A stretch of DNA of 64,000 nt, taken from NCBI GenBank assembly GCA_949128115.1, contig OX421967.1:3400070-3464069 (forward strand), read 5' to 3'. This stretch comes from Anaspis maculata. Lineage: Eukaryota; Arthropoda; Insecta; Coleoptera; Scraptiidae. Under the pieces are notes generated by a model, which saw only the letters and a program-made list of their open reading frames with translations, was not told the origin of the DNA and searched no databases. Below, piece by piece: positions 12,101 to 21,296 of the stretch. The translations under genes were made by a program, and so were the position numbers. Every line of letters begins with the position of its first letter. Position 1 is the first letter of the stretch.

Positions 12101-15100
12101 ACCTAATTTGGAACTTTTCCCAAAGTATGCAGAGTGACACCTCTACAAAACGGTCTTTCCAAGCAGAATCAGAATTTTTGATCTATTTTGAATGTGTTCA
12201 TTTCATAACCGAATTCCAGGTGTTTTGAAGCTTTTTTTAGGATTAAGAGCTAAGTGAAAAAGTTGAACTGAAAAAACTTGAAAATACAAATCCAGGGGTG
12301 CGAAACAGAACTGAAAATTGTCATTCCAAATGCTTGCTACATAATTTTGGTACACGTTTCAGTGCATTTTCAAGATAATTATTAATGTTGAACAGCCTCA
12401 ACCGCCTCCTCAAGAGGGAAAACCCCTGCAGCAGCAAGACCCCACCGGAAGGGTCCAGCATTCGCAGGGCGGCGGCGGCGGCGTCGGAGGAGGTCCTCCC
12501 GTGGTCATACCCGGCGGTCCGCGGGAAGAAACCATGAAAGATCTGCACAGTTTCCAGCAAGATTTCAAACTGGGACAGCCACAGCTGGTGGGAGGCGGCG
12601 GACCGCCGCCCCCGGTGCTGCAGCAGCCCCCCTCGATATCCGGCTTGGATCAGCAGCAGCAAGCGCCCCACCAAGAGCCTCTAACGTCACCGCACCAAGC
12701 GCAACAAGCTCCCCAAGTGCCGCCACAAATCATGCAAGCGCCTCCACCGTCACAGGTACTTGCTATTTCAAAAAACAACACTCGTAGTTTTGTAGCACCC
12801 GACGAGAGCTTTTCAAAGAGGTGTCACTCGATATGGTTCCGGTGAGTTCACTATGGGTAGTTTTAACCTCACTTTTTCAATTTCTTTCGCGTGCTTGACG
12901 CGAATTGCATGTTTTGAGGTTAGAACATGAGCTGAAGACGATAACGCAAGTCGCAGCGTGAAATTCAGCGGTTTTAGCTATTTTTGGGCAAAAGTGAGGT
13001 TGGGATCACCCATAGTGAATTTTGCGGAACCCTATCGAGTGGCACCTCTACGAAAAGCTCTCGGCGAGTGCTGTTCGGCAATGGTATCGGCTTTGTCAAA
13101 ATGCCAGTCCGTACGGTTTTAAAAACGCTTTTTCGACAGGTGCCGCCCACGAAACCCCCGCCTCAACCCACGCCCCCGCAGCAGAGCATTTCGCCGCAGA
13201 GCAGCGACGGAACGTCGTCGGTGGAAAAAGTGACGAGCACGTTTAAAAAATCCACGCTGAATCCCAACGCCAAAGAATTCGTCTTGAATCCCAGCGCCAA
13301 GCCTTTCCAACCGAGGTACATGTCTTTGTAAGCGAGCTTTTTATTATCTTTCCCTCTCTAGCCAACAACAGTAGTCCTGTTGTGTGTGTGGTAGAACTTT
13401 GTGAAGCATGGTAACGTAAAATCTTAGTATATTAGTTGTAATTTGTGTATGTTTAATATAAATAATACTTATGATACAGGGTGAGTCCCTGGTATGGGAA
13501 AGCTTGATTGCACTTACGCGGGTAATAGTACCGAATTAAACTAAATTCCATTGCAGACGGGAGGCCAAAGTGTAGTTTGTGATATTATTTTGCTCTGTAC
13601 CACTTGTACCTGTGAGGCTGCTCTGTAAAAAAAAACGGGGCACCCTGTACGGAATAAAACTATTTAACAAACTGCAATTTTGGCCTTCACCATCTGGGCC
13701 TCCATTACCCCCAGCTAGAAGGAAAAGCCCTTCTAGCTACGATGTAACCTAGCTATGTGACATGGTGGAGGCGTCGACCTTCACCGCCCCAAGTGCAATC
13801 GATCTTTCTCGTATCGGCAACTCGCCTGAACAATAACGAAACGATGTATGTTTTAAATAATCCATTTTTTGAATAAGGTTTCCTTCTAGGAGCCCGAGCA
13901 CGCCGAGCGCCAGCAGGCCACACACCCCCCAGACGCCCAGCCACAACGCCCCGACGTACATCCCATCGACCATGAACAATCCCTCTCAGCAACACATCCC
14001 GATGGTCAACATGATGCCCGTGCACGTTCAGAGCTACATGATGACCGCCGGCGCCGCTCAATACCAACCGCAACCGCAGGGCAACAGGATCAAGAGGAGT
14101 GAGTTCCGAAACCAACAGCTCTTTAGTAAATTTTTATTTTTAAGTTTTTTATTATCCAAATTAATATTTAGTTTAGTTCACGGCGATTTCGATTTACTTG
14201 CGTGGTTTTGAATTTCCCAAACGACGTCGTTACGTCAAATTGCTCTGAACAGCGATGCAAGTAAATTGGAAAAGCTGTTAATTCTAACACTTGATACTAG
14301 CCGTAGCAATGGTAACGTTCATCAAGTGTTCCAGTGTCAGATTTCTGTAGCAGCTATTGTCTGTGGCTTTCAATTTTTAACAAGGTGTTTGTGGATACTT
14401 GATGGATGGGTACATAATCTCACTCTAACTTGTCAGTTTTCATAATCAAATGCTTGTTTATTAAAAACAAAAACGGGTTAAATGCATTCAGTTCGGTTAC
14501 GAAGCAGACAAATTCAAAATGGATATAAAATTCAGGTTGTGCTTGAAAATACCTTTTCTCAGAGGTGTCACTCGATATAGTTCGTGTCAAGTCCTAAATT
14601 AGGCCCACGAGAGGCCCAAGCTGTCAAAGAAGCTCTCGCCGATAATTTCTCCAAAATTTGATTCAAAATTGGAATCGGTTATTGAAAAAGGTCTCCTGAG
14701 GTGCTGCGAGCTGTCATTTTGACGTTTCCGAAAAAAAGGCCTCAGGTTGGCCCTTTTTTATAAGTCAATTGAAATATGTCGTGCGGCACCTCCCAGAAAA
14801 GCTCTTGCCGAGTACTTTCCGAATTCGATTATAGTTTTTTAAAATTTGCCTCGACATTCCAAAAATATCTCAATCAGCAAGGTCCAAACATTTGAAAAGT
14901 CTCGTTAGCAAACTAATGCTTCCTGTATTGACCGTACTAGACTAAACTCGAGAAGAATCAAGAAGACATATTCCTAGCTGAATAACTATTTATGATAAAA
15001 AGCTACAATTTGGAAGAAAATGACAAGTATTAAGTGAAGATGTGCAATAAATCGTAGATATAGGCTGTCTGATTTCTACATGATTCTAGTGGGCTGTGTT

Positions 15101-18097
15101 TCTGGTCGCCATCGGCCGATTGCGGCCTGAATCGCAGCCCATTAGACTCATGTAGAAATCAGACAGCCTATAGTAGAAATCGTTCAAAATTCGATCGAAA
15201 TTTTGAATTTGGCTTGGGAAAAGCTGCCTTGGGAGGTGCCGTGAGGCATACTTTTGACATTTTCTAAAAAGAGCCCCACTTAGGGGTTTTAGGACAATTA
15301 TTCGTCGCATGGACAATTTGTCGCGGAGAGTTCGTCGCGCGGACAATTCGTCACACGTACGATTCGTCGCGCGGACAATCGTAACGGAAAATACAAAGGG
15401 ACTCAGCAGGGCTTCAAAAAAGAGGGCTCAATGAAAATCTGAAAGCCAAGAGACACATAAGGGGGATCATTAGGGGTTCCAAATTACACTTGGGGACACA
15501 AGGAAGCCCGATAGGAGGCTGAACATCACATGAAGGCACAAGGGGTTCACGAGGAAGTTCACTAGTGCTTCGAAAGCCTCGGAAAAATCAAAGGGGGCCC
15601 AACAGAGCTTCAATCGATATTGAAGACACAAGAGGGGGTCTAGTGGAGCTCTGTGTAACAAAATAGGCTTATTGGTACGTATTTTTTCTGGAAGCTTATA
15701 AGCTCTTGTGCTTATCAGGGCTTCTGTTACACTTCAGGACACAAGAGGGGCCGGTAGGGCTCCGAACATGGCATGATAGCACAACGCTGCTTGCTGCTCC
15801 GGGAGTCCAGGAAATGCAAGGGCGCATAGCAGGGCTTCAAATCACACTAAAAACAGAATAAGGGAGCCCAGTGGGGCTCTTGATGACACAAGTTTGCAAA
15901 ATGGGTCTTACTGGAACCCTGAAAGCCATGAAAATATAATGGGTCTCGTATAATTAGGGCTCAAAATTACACTTGAGGATGTAAGGGGCCCGACAGGGTT
16001 CCGAATATCGCATGAAGATGTAAGGGGTTTACTAGTGCTCCGAAAGCCACGGGGAAAAATGTAAGGGAGCTCAGCAAAGCTTTAAACAGAAAAAATATAA
16101 GGGAACTCATTGGGATAGGGCTCCGACTATGACATGGAGACACAAAGGTGCTTACTGTTACGAAAGTCACCGAGAAATGCAAGGGGCTCACGAGGGCTTC
16201 AAACTGCACTGAAGACACAAGGAAGCCCAATGGAGCACTGGATAGCACAAGAAGGCAACAGGGGGCTTGCTGAGGTTCTGGTAGTCATGAAAAAACCTAA
16301 GGATTAGGTCTCCAAACAACACTTGCGGACACAAAGGGCTAGATGGGGCTCCGAATATCGCATGAAGGCAAATGGGGTTTCTAGAGTTCTGGAACCTCGG
16401 TGCACTACTAGAAATGCGCGGAGTAATACAAGGGAACTCACTAGAGGTTCAAATAAGACATTGAAAATATCAAGGGTGTCCTAAAGGGTTTTAAATAATA
16501 CAGTAAGGTAGAAGGGGGCTCACTAGAACTCTAAAAGAATTCTAAAAATTTGCGACGAATTGTCCGGTCACGCACTTGGACCTTTTGATTTAGTTTTTTC
16601 AGTAAGTATGCCGTGTGGCACCTATAAGGATAGCTCTTGTCGAGCCGATTCCAAATTCGAGTTTAGTTTTTGCAATTACCCCTTTTGGTTACGAAAAAAT
16701 GTTCAAATGACTTGCCAAGCCCCCGGTTTTGATGGCATAAAATTGCGAGAGGTGCTTCAAATGAACAGATTTCATAAATTCGATTGGAAGTTTGAATTTG
16801 TCCAGCAAAGAGCTGCTTCGTGAGGTGCCGCAAGGTGTACTTCTGACGTTTTCATAAAAAAGGCCCAAGTTAGGCTGATAATTTTTTTTCTATAATGTAA
16901 GCCATGTGGCACCTCTCAAAAGAGCTCTTGCCGAGTACTTTTCGAATTCGAGTTTGAATTTTGAAAATTTCACTCGTAGCTCCGGAAAAATCCAGGAACG
17001 CAAGTTAGGCCAATAATTTTTTTTCCATAATGTAAGCCATGTGGCACCTCTCAAAAGAGCTCTTGCCGAGTACTTTCCGAATTCGAGTTTAGATTTTGAA
17101 AATTCCACTCGTAGCTCCCGAAAAATCCAGGAACGCTTGTCAGAGCTCAGTTTTTCTAGGTTTTCGAAGTTGGAAACTTGATTTTCGCAGCTGAAAGCTT
17201 GGTTGTCACAGCTGTAAGCTTGGTTTTTGCAGTTTTAGAAGCTGATTTTGATTTTGAAGCGCTTTTGAAGCTCGAAGGCTTTTGACAAGTGCTCCGAGGA
17301 GTTTTCCAGACGAAACACGCGGAAGTTGGTGGGAGTTGGCTGTAAATTGGGTTCGTTTTGCAGTACCGATGACGCAGATGCGCACGGACGTGACGTCGCA
17401 GATGCAAGTCGCCGCCGCCACCGGGCAGCCGCTGCTGGCTCCCGGTCCGATGCAGCACTCGCTCGTCTACCCGCCCAGCTTCAACCCCCAAGGCTATCCG
17501 CAGATGCACGCCGTCCGCATGTACGAAGCCGCGGCCGCAGCGGCGGCCGCCCAGCAGCCGCCGCTGGGCTACCTGCAGACGGGGGGCGGCGGTCACCCTT
17601 CGCAGGCGCCCAGTCCGGCGCAGCAGCACGCCCACCAGCAGGCGCAGGCGGCGCACCAGCAAGCGCAGGCCGCGCACCAGCAGTACGCCGCGCACGCTCA
17701 GGCCGCCGCCGCCGCGGCAGCGGCCGCCCAGCAGCAACAGCAGCAGCAAAACCAGGGGCAGCAGCAGGGGCAGGGGCCGCCGCAGGGTCCGCCGGGTCCG
17801 CCGCAGGGGCAGTACCAGGCCCCGCCGCCCCCGCCGGGGGGCCACCACCAGTTCGCGCCGCTGATGTGTCCGATCCCGCTGTCGGCGCAGCCGCACATGA
17901 TGCAGGCGGCCGCGGCGGCGGCCGCGGGGCTGCAGTACATGCAGCAGCCGCCGCCGCCCCACCAGCACCCCCACGGCATTCCGGTGGTGCTGAGCCACGG
18001 GCATCCGGCGCAGGTGGCCCAGGCGGTGCAGCAGCAGCAGCAACAGCAACAACAACAACACGGAGGCGGTCCGGGAGGCCCGGGTGGCGCCCCCTAG
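1..18097 (+). CDS. ATXN2: Ataxin-2 (3' part of gene; six exons, 5' end outside window)
   Basis: Ataxin-2 is a cytoplasmic RNA-binding protein of stress granules and translation control that binds poly(A)-binding protein. Exons join as 1-146, 5451-6066, 12396-12755, 13140-13315, 13890-14098 and 17364-18097, all GT-AG, giving 746 codons and a TAG stop. The window opens inside the LsmAD domain ([14 protein letters not shown], then YIPPAKR in the next exon). A conserved SFQQDFKL segment follows, then the PAM2 motif [10 protein letters not shown] at about residues 412-421 of this fragment, then a C-terminal part rich in Gln, Ala, Gly and Pro. The Lsm domain and start codon lie upstream of base 1. 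The low-complexity content fits the family. Splice phases all agree, so the model is firm; alternative exons cannot be excluded. Confidence 0.95.
848..989. mobile_element. Small MITE with perfect 28-bp inverted ends
   Basis: The two ends, 848-875 and 962-989, are exact reverse complements over 28 bases and contain ACCGGGTGTTTATAAACG. The 86-bp interior has no coding potential. No clear flanking target duplication is seen beyond the TAAT-like ends. A non-autonomous DNA transposon is the simplest reading. Confidence 0.7.
2156..2630. repeat. Inner palindrome 1 of nested foldback
   Basis: The ends are TATATCGCTTACAGGGTG and its reverse complement. The arms of about 100 bp also share the segment around GTATCGATTCCGCTTTTCATCG, and the AT-rich centre is near 2390. 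Confidence 0.7.
2629..4162. repeat. Inner palindrome 2 of nested foldback (about 1.5 kb)
   Basis: The arms of about 700 bp are inverted copies of each other: 2637-2790 matches 4000-4155, and 3235-3340 matches 3445-3545. The centre is at about 3390. It is a diverged copy of the palindrome at 31579-33143 in a TMEM185 intron. Confidence 0.75.
5451..6066 (+). CDS. ATXN2: ATXN2 exon b (end of LsmAD, Gly/His-rich)
   Basis: The acceptor TTTCCAG precedes 5451. The exon completes the split Arg codon, then [18 protein letters not shown] and [11 protein letters not shown], which is the end of LsmAD. A GC-rich, Gly/Pro/His-rich stretch of about 130 residues follows. The donor GTAAAA is at 6067, phase 0. 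Confidence 0.93.
7301..7657 (-). mobile_element. tRNA-derived SINE with target-site duplication
   Basis: Read on the minus strand, the element starts with a tRNA-like head: A-box TGGCCGAGTGG and B-box GGTTCGAATCC inside a perfect 5-bp T-stem. A body of about 260 bp follows, then a poly(A) tail, seen here as T24 at 7301-7324. TGGAACAG occurs on both sides (7293-7300 and 7658-7665), as expected for LINE-mediated insertion. The acceptor stem does not pair well, so this is not a working tRNA gene. It sits inside one monomer of the 430-bp array. Confidence 0.85.
9414..10867. mobile_element. 1454-bp foldback DNA transposon, TTA target duplication
   Basis: The arms run inward from TAGTACAG (9414) and CTGGACTA (10867). 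Matched segments include CTTGCAAAAGGTCGCGGAGA at about 9450 and its complement at about 10840, and the ACACCTGAAAAT region at about 10090 with its complement near 10200. The centre is at about 10140. TTA flanks both ends (9411-9413 and 10868-10870), and deleting the element restores a 430-bp monomer. A TTA duplication is typical of PIF/Harbinger-type elements; no transposase is present, so family assignment is inference. Confidence 0.8.
12396..12755 (+). CDS. ATXN2: ATXN2 exon c (Pro/Gln-rich with DFKL segment)
   Basis: The acceptor is ...TTGAACAG and the exon is 120 codons in phase 0. It contains [13 protein letters not shown], matching the short conserved segment between LsmAD and PAM2 in ataxin-2 proteins. 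A Pro/Gln-rich stretch follows. The donor GTACTT is at 12756. Confidence 0.92.
12756..13139 (+). other. ATXN2: ATXN2 intron with hairpin core
   Basis: This 384-bp intron contains one inverted pair: GAGAGCTTTTCAAAGAGGTG near 12805 and CACCTCTACGAAAAGCTCTC near 13045. It is the same hairpin core as in the larger arrays. Nothing else is seen. Confidence 0.8.
13140..13315 (+). CDS. ATXN2: ATXN2 exon d (PAM2, PABP-binding motif)
   Basis: Encodes the PAM2 motif [10 protein letters not shown], which in this family docks to the MLLE domain of poly(A)-binding protein. It is immediately followed by a second, similar stretch VLNPSAKPF. The donor GTACAT is at 13316, with Arg split over the junction. If the intron were retained, translation would end after four more residues. 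Confidence 0.94.
13316..13889 (+). other. ATXN2: ATXN2 intron
   Basis: 574 bp. It contains an ACAGGGTGAGTCC and CACCCTGTAC pair (about 13477 and 13640), suggesting a small TACAGGGTG-type insertion of about 170 bp. No gene is seen. Confidence 0.75.
13890..14098 (+). CDS. ATXN2: ATXN2 exon e
   Basis: The acceptor CTTCTAG precedes 13890. The exon encodes a Ser/Thr/Pro-rich stretch ([17 protein letters not shown]) and then [17 protein letters not shown]. The strong donor GTGAGT is at 14099, with one base of the next codon carried over. Confidence 0.92.
15059..15172. mobile_element. 114-bp MITE with GTAGA duplication
   Basis: It starts TATAGGCTGTCTGATTTCTA and ends in the reverse complement; the whole element is a near-perfect palindrome centred at about 15115. 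GTAGA flanks both sides (15054-15058 and 15173-15177), and removing the element leaves a continuous AATCGTAGAAATCG. Confidence 0.75.
15292..16565. repeat. Element bounded by inverted GGACAATTCGTCGC with internal minisatellite
   Basis: The left end (15292-15380) has several copies of a GGACAATTCGTCGCGC-like unit; the right end (16551-16565) is the inverse, GCGACGAATTGTCC. Between them is a degenerate tandem array whose units read like GACACAAGGGGCTCA, then GGGCTCCGAAAGCCAC, then GGCTTCAAA. It is GC-richer than its surroundings. Open frames through it are short and reflect the repeat. Confidence 0.65.
17364..18097 (+). CDS. ATXN2: ATXN2 terminal exon (Ala/Gln/Pro-rich C-terminus)
   Basis: The acceptor TTTTGCAG precedes 17364 and the frame continues to TAG at 18095-18097. 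It encodes [18 protein letters not shown], Ala runs, an AHQQAQA repeat, a Q7 run and, near the end, a Q10 run made of mixed CAG and CAA codons. The mixture differs from the pure CAG tracts prone to expansion. Both the antisense and shifted frames are open here only because of GC bias. Confidence 0.94.
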
Positions 18098-18560
18098 CGG
18101 TGACTAGGCGCCGCCCACCATCACAGCCACCCCCATCACCACCACCATCCCCACCAACACCACCATCATCATCATCAAGTGGTCGCGTCTGCTGCCGTGG
18201 AACCGCCACCGAATTAGGCAATTTTCTACTACCACCACTTCTACTACTAATACTACCATTACTACTGAAACTGATCCCCAAAATCATGCCCCCATGTCAT
18301 CCATTTCCGATAATCCGTAACTTGTATTATTGCTACTATTGCGGCCATTACTGCCGTTTTTACCGCTACCGTAGTAGCAGCAGCAAATTTCCACAAAGTT
18401 GGCTAGGATTGAAATGTTCAAGCCCGGAACAGGCAATGGACGGTGCTTGTATTCCCCCCAAGTCCAAATGGCGTTGTTTTTTTCCTTCCCCCCAAATCTT
18501 TAACAAACACTTTTTCGACGTATCATCCTCGCTTTACGTCCTTTATTCATTTTATTTTTA

Positions 18561-18566
18561 AATAAA
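18561..18566 (+). terminator. ATXN2: Candidate poly(A) signal of ATXN2
   Basis: This is the first AATAAA downstream of the stop codon, 464 bases after it. Later AATAAA copies at 19720 and 20928 could give longer 3' UTRs. Confidence 0.5.
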
Positions 18567-20571
18567 GACGTATCTAACTTACGTTTAAATTTCAAGCTAA
18601 AATTGGAAACTTGTGCATCAAATCAAATCTCGCGAAAGCGGTTTTTTGCTTTCAACTAGCCAAATGTGGAAATAGAATTTGGAAAAAATTCGTACCGCAT
18701 TCAGCGTGGAATCAGCTTCAATTTGAGGTGTCACAAGCCCGGTTTTAAAAATATTATTTTCAAGACAGCTCTCGAAGGGGGCTCGGCTTTACGCCTAAAT
18801 TTTAGATTTTAAAAATTTATATAAATCTTTTTTGTACTCTGCTCTTCGTATCCAAGGCAAGACATATTTTTCTGTTTTTTTCGCGGTGCTAAAACCGCAA
18901 TTTTTTCAATATTTTTGAAAAAAATTGCACTTTATCAAATGAAATTTCAAAAAAATTCTTACCGCAATGAGCGCAGGAGCTAAGGTGCCGCAAACCCGGT
19001 TTCAGAAATATTTTATTCAAGACAGACTTCAATTGTTTTTTTAAAGCCGTATTGTAATTGTTCCAACAAGGCTTGATCTAGTATTTCAGTTAAATTCCTA
19101 ATTCTAGTTGTTTTCACGCAAAGCAAAAATGTACATCACATCGCTTCAAGAACACCCAAGTTTTCAAAAAAAAATTAAAAAAATACAACGCCATAACTTT
19201 TTGTGCTACAAAACCAATCCGATCTTTTCCCAACTTTCGTGCTTTAATGAACTGCCAGAGAGGGCGCTGAATGCCTTGATGTCTAAATAATATGCCTTAA
19301 AAAAAGTAGCTTTCGCCTTGAACAAAAACAGCTTAGTGAAAAAACTTGAAAAATTAACAAGGACAAAAAATAATAGCCTCACGCGCACAAATCTTTAGCT
19401 GTATTTTTTATTTCAATTTTTTTTTTTTTATATAATCAGAACAGCAATAATACATTAGAATAGTATAACAGTACCTCACATGGGAAAAGATTGTGTGAGT
19501 GTTTGTGTAGAAGGTTTTTTTTTTGTGTGTAAACGTTCAAAGCCTGTTCCGGGTAGAATATATAATATGAAATTATTGTTATATAATATTATGTACATAC
19601 GTATATTGAGAAAACGGCGATGTATTCAAAGCTGTTTTTTTTTATTAAGTAATTTTTGTTTTCGTACTACCTACTCAGAAAAAGCTTTGTAGATCGCCCG
19701 GTTAGTTAAGTTTAAAAAAATAAACTCAAACGAAGATTCGAAGAAGAAAAGAAACGTTTTTGACAGGTAAAAGTTGTTGATGATAGCGATTGTTTTTGTT
19801 TATGATGTATTATAAACAAACAGAAACAATTGCTGGTTGTTATTTGTAGTTATAGTGATGACGTATTTTTTGTTTTATATCGTTTTTCAAAGCATTATTA
19901 TTACGGATTTCTGTCCTTCTCCACCCGTTCCTTCGCGTCCCCTTGTCCCCTACTAAAAATTGTTTTCCTCTAGTATGTACCCGCCCTTCATGCCCCACCC
20001 CCATCTAGCAAATTTTTCATGTTCATATATCGTTCATTCCACATTCATTATTGTTTAAAACTAACAAACATACAAAAAAAAAATGAAATTGTTCGTGAAC
20101 CTCCGCAAATCCCTTGGTGGTTTTTATTTCAAGGGATCGAGGTCGCGGCAACGACAAGCAAACAAGGCTTTTTCTTTTTTCCGGTGTTCAAAATCCACAC
20201 CACAGAAATTGCGTTTAAGAGAAAGATAGGAGGACGCGTGTCCTCTAGGTGCCTTAAAATAATTTACAAAAAAAAAAATCGTCGTGTGTATGTCGTGTTG
20301 ATTTCAGAGCGCATACTCGGCACCTCGAAATATTGAAAGAAAAAACAACACGCAACAAAACAAGAACGAAGAAAACACGACGACACAATAAGAAAATTGG
20401 AAACAAAATCTCGCGCGCGAATTTTTTGTTTTTGTATTGTTCATTTTTTTTTTCCTGAATTTGAATTGTATAACCGAGCCACTCGGATTCTGAAACGCAA
20501 GCGTGCACGCCTCTGAAACAAATTTGGAAACGAAGGCGGCCGTGACGGACATAATACGTTGATGACGTCAC

Positions 20572-20735
20572 GTTGCCCGGCAACCGTTGTTGAGGAACGT
20601 GATGTTGCTTATCTGCGTGTCACTTAGCAAGGTGTCGCTTAGCAACTCTCAAGTAAGGTGTTGCTGAGCAACGTGTTACTTAGCAACGTATCACTTAGCT
20701 TAACAACGCGCTATTGCTTGGCAACGTAACGTTGC
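20572..20735. promoter_or_regulatory. Cluster of X-box-like (RFX-type) inverted motifs
   Basis: It begins with a perfect palindrome, GTTGCCCGGCAAC (20572-20584), followed by a run of GTTGCTGAGCAAC, GTTACTTAGCAAC, TCGCTTAGCAAC and ATTGCTTGGCAAC within 160 bp. The form GTTNCC(0-2)GGNAAC is the known RFX-factor X-box. Whether this is regulatory or simply a short tandem repeat cannot be told from sequence. Confidence 0.4.
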
Positions 20736-21140
20736 TGATGTACTTAGTTTGTTATGCCAAAGCCGTTTAATTTCTCAGTGCTAGATCAACCAGCGGCGTA
20801 CACAGTCAGCGTTTCAGACTCTTTGCAGTGCCAAACCAAGAAACGTTTTGTTACAACAAATCGCTGTTTTTTCTCTTAAACAAAAAAAGACAGCGGTGCG
20901 AACAGCGTGTACTTTTTTTTTGGCGCAAATAAAACTTGTTTTATTTGTAGTTTTTTTTTTCTTGAATCATTACCCTGCGTTTCCTTACTCCCAATTCTTG
21001 AAGAAGAACATTTACTGAACTGGAAGAAAAAAAAACTCCTGTATAAATAATGATATTTATTATAATTTTCATTGGTTATTTTTCAAATAAAAAAAAATGA
21101 GATGAAAATATGCAAAGCGCTATTACATTCGGCTTATAAA

Positions 21141-21296
21141 CTACAAAGTCAAAATCTCGCTGGCCTTGTCTTCCAACAAGTTTTCCATGTTGTTGACGTG
21201 CAGGCACCATTCGTTGAGCCGGTCGATCATGGAGGTGATTTGGTTCCGATCGAGGACGCGGGGCTGGACCCAGGTCATGTTCACGGTGGTGGCGAC
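21141..21296 (-). CDS. PSMD13: PSMD13 exon 6 (C-terminus)
   Basis: Encodes [19 protein letters not shown] and ends ASEILTL with TAG at 21143-21141. The acceptor is TTTATTCAG. Confidence 0.96.
   Translation of the reverse strand, partial: VATTVNMTWVQPRVLDRNQITSMIDRLNEWCLHVNNMENLLEDKASEILTL

Larger units (their letters stand above)
6067..12395 (+). other. ATXN2: ATXN2 intron holding about 430-bp tandem repeats
   Basis: 6.3 kb, almost wholly repeats: tandem monomers (6130-11700) interrupted by a SINE at 7301-7657 and a foldback at 9414-10867. The last 0.7 kb (11700-12395) holds more diverged copies of the same hairpin core. No gene is seen. Confidence 0.85.
14099..17363 (+). other. ATXN2: ATXN2 last intron
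   Basis: 3.3 kb. It holds diverged hairpin-core repeats (14540-15290, 16590-17120), a 114-bp MITE (15059-15172) and a minisatellite-like element (15292-16565). A 138-bp segment is duplicated in tandem at about 16865-17120 (TAAGCCATGTGGCACCTCTC occurs twice). No gene is recognised. Confidence 0.8.
18098..21140. other. Convergent ATXN2/PSMD13 intergenic region and 3' UTRs
   Basis: Candidate ATXN2 poly(A) signals (AATAAA) lie at 18561, 19720 and 20928; which is used is unknown. A candidate PSMD13 signal (TTTATT on plus) is at 21056. The stretch 18600-19100 has two hairpin-core repeat remnants (GAGGTGTCACAAGCCCGG). An X-box-like cluster is at 20572-20735. Otherwise it is AT-rich with no gene seen. 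Confidence 0.7.

Noticed and set aside
17156..18561. Other open frames over the ATXN2 terminal exon, both strands
   Set aside because: Shadows of CAG/GCC repeats; only one frame has the right splice phase and ataxin-2 content.
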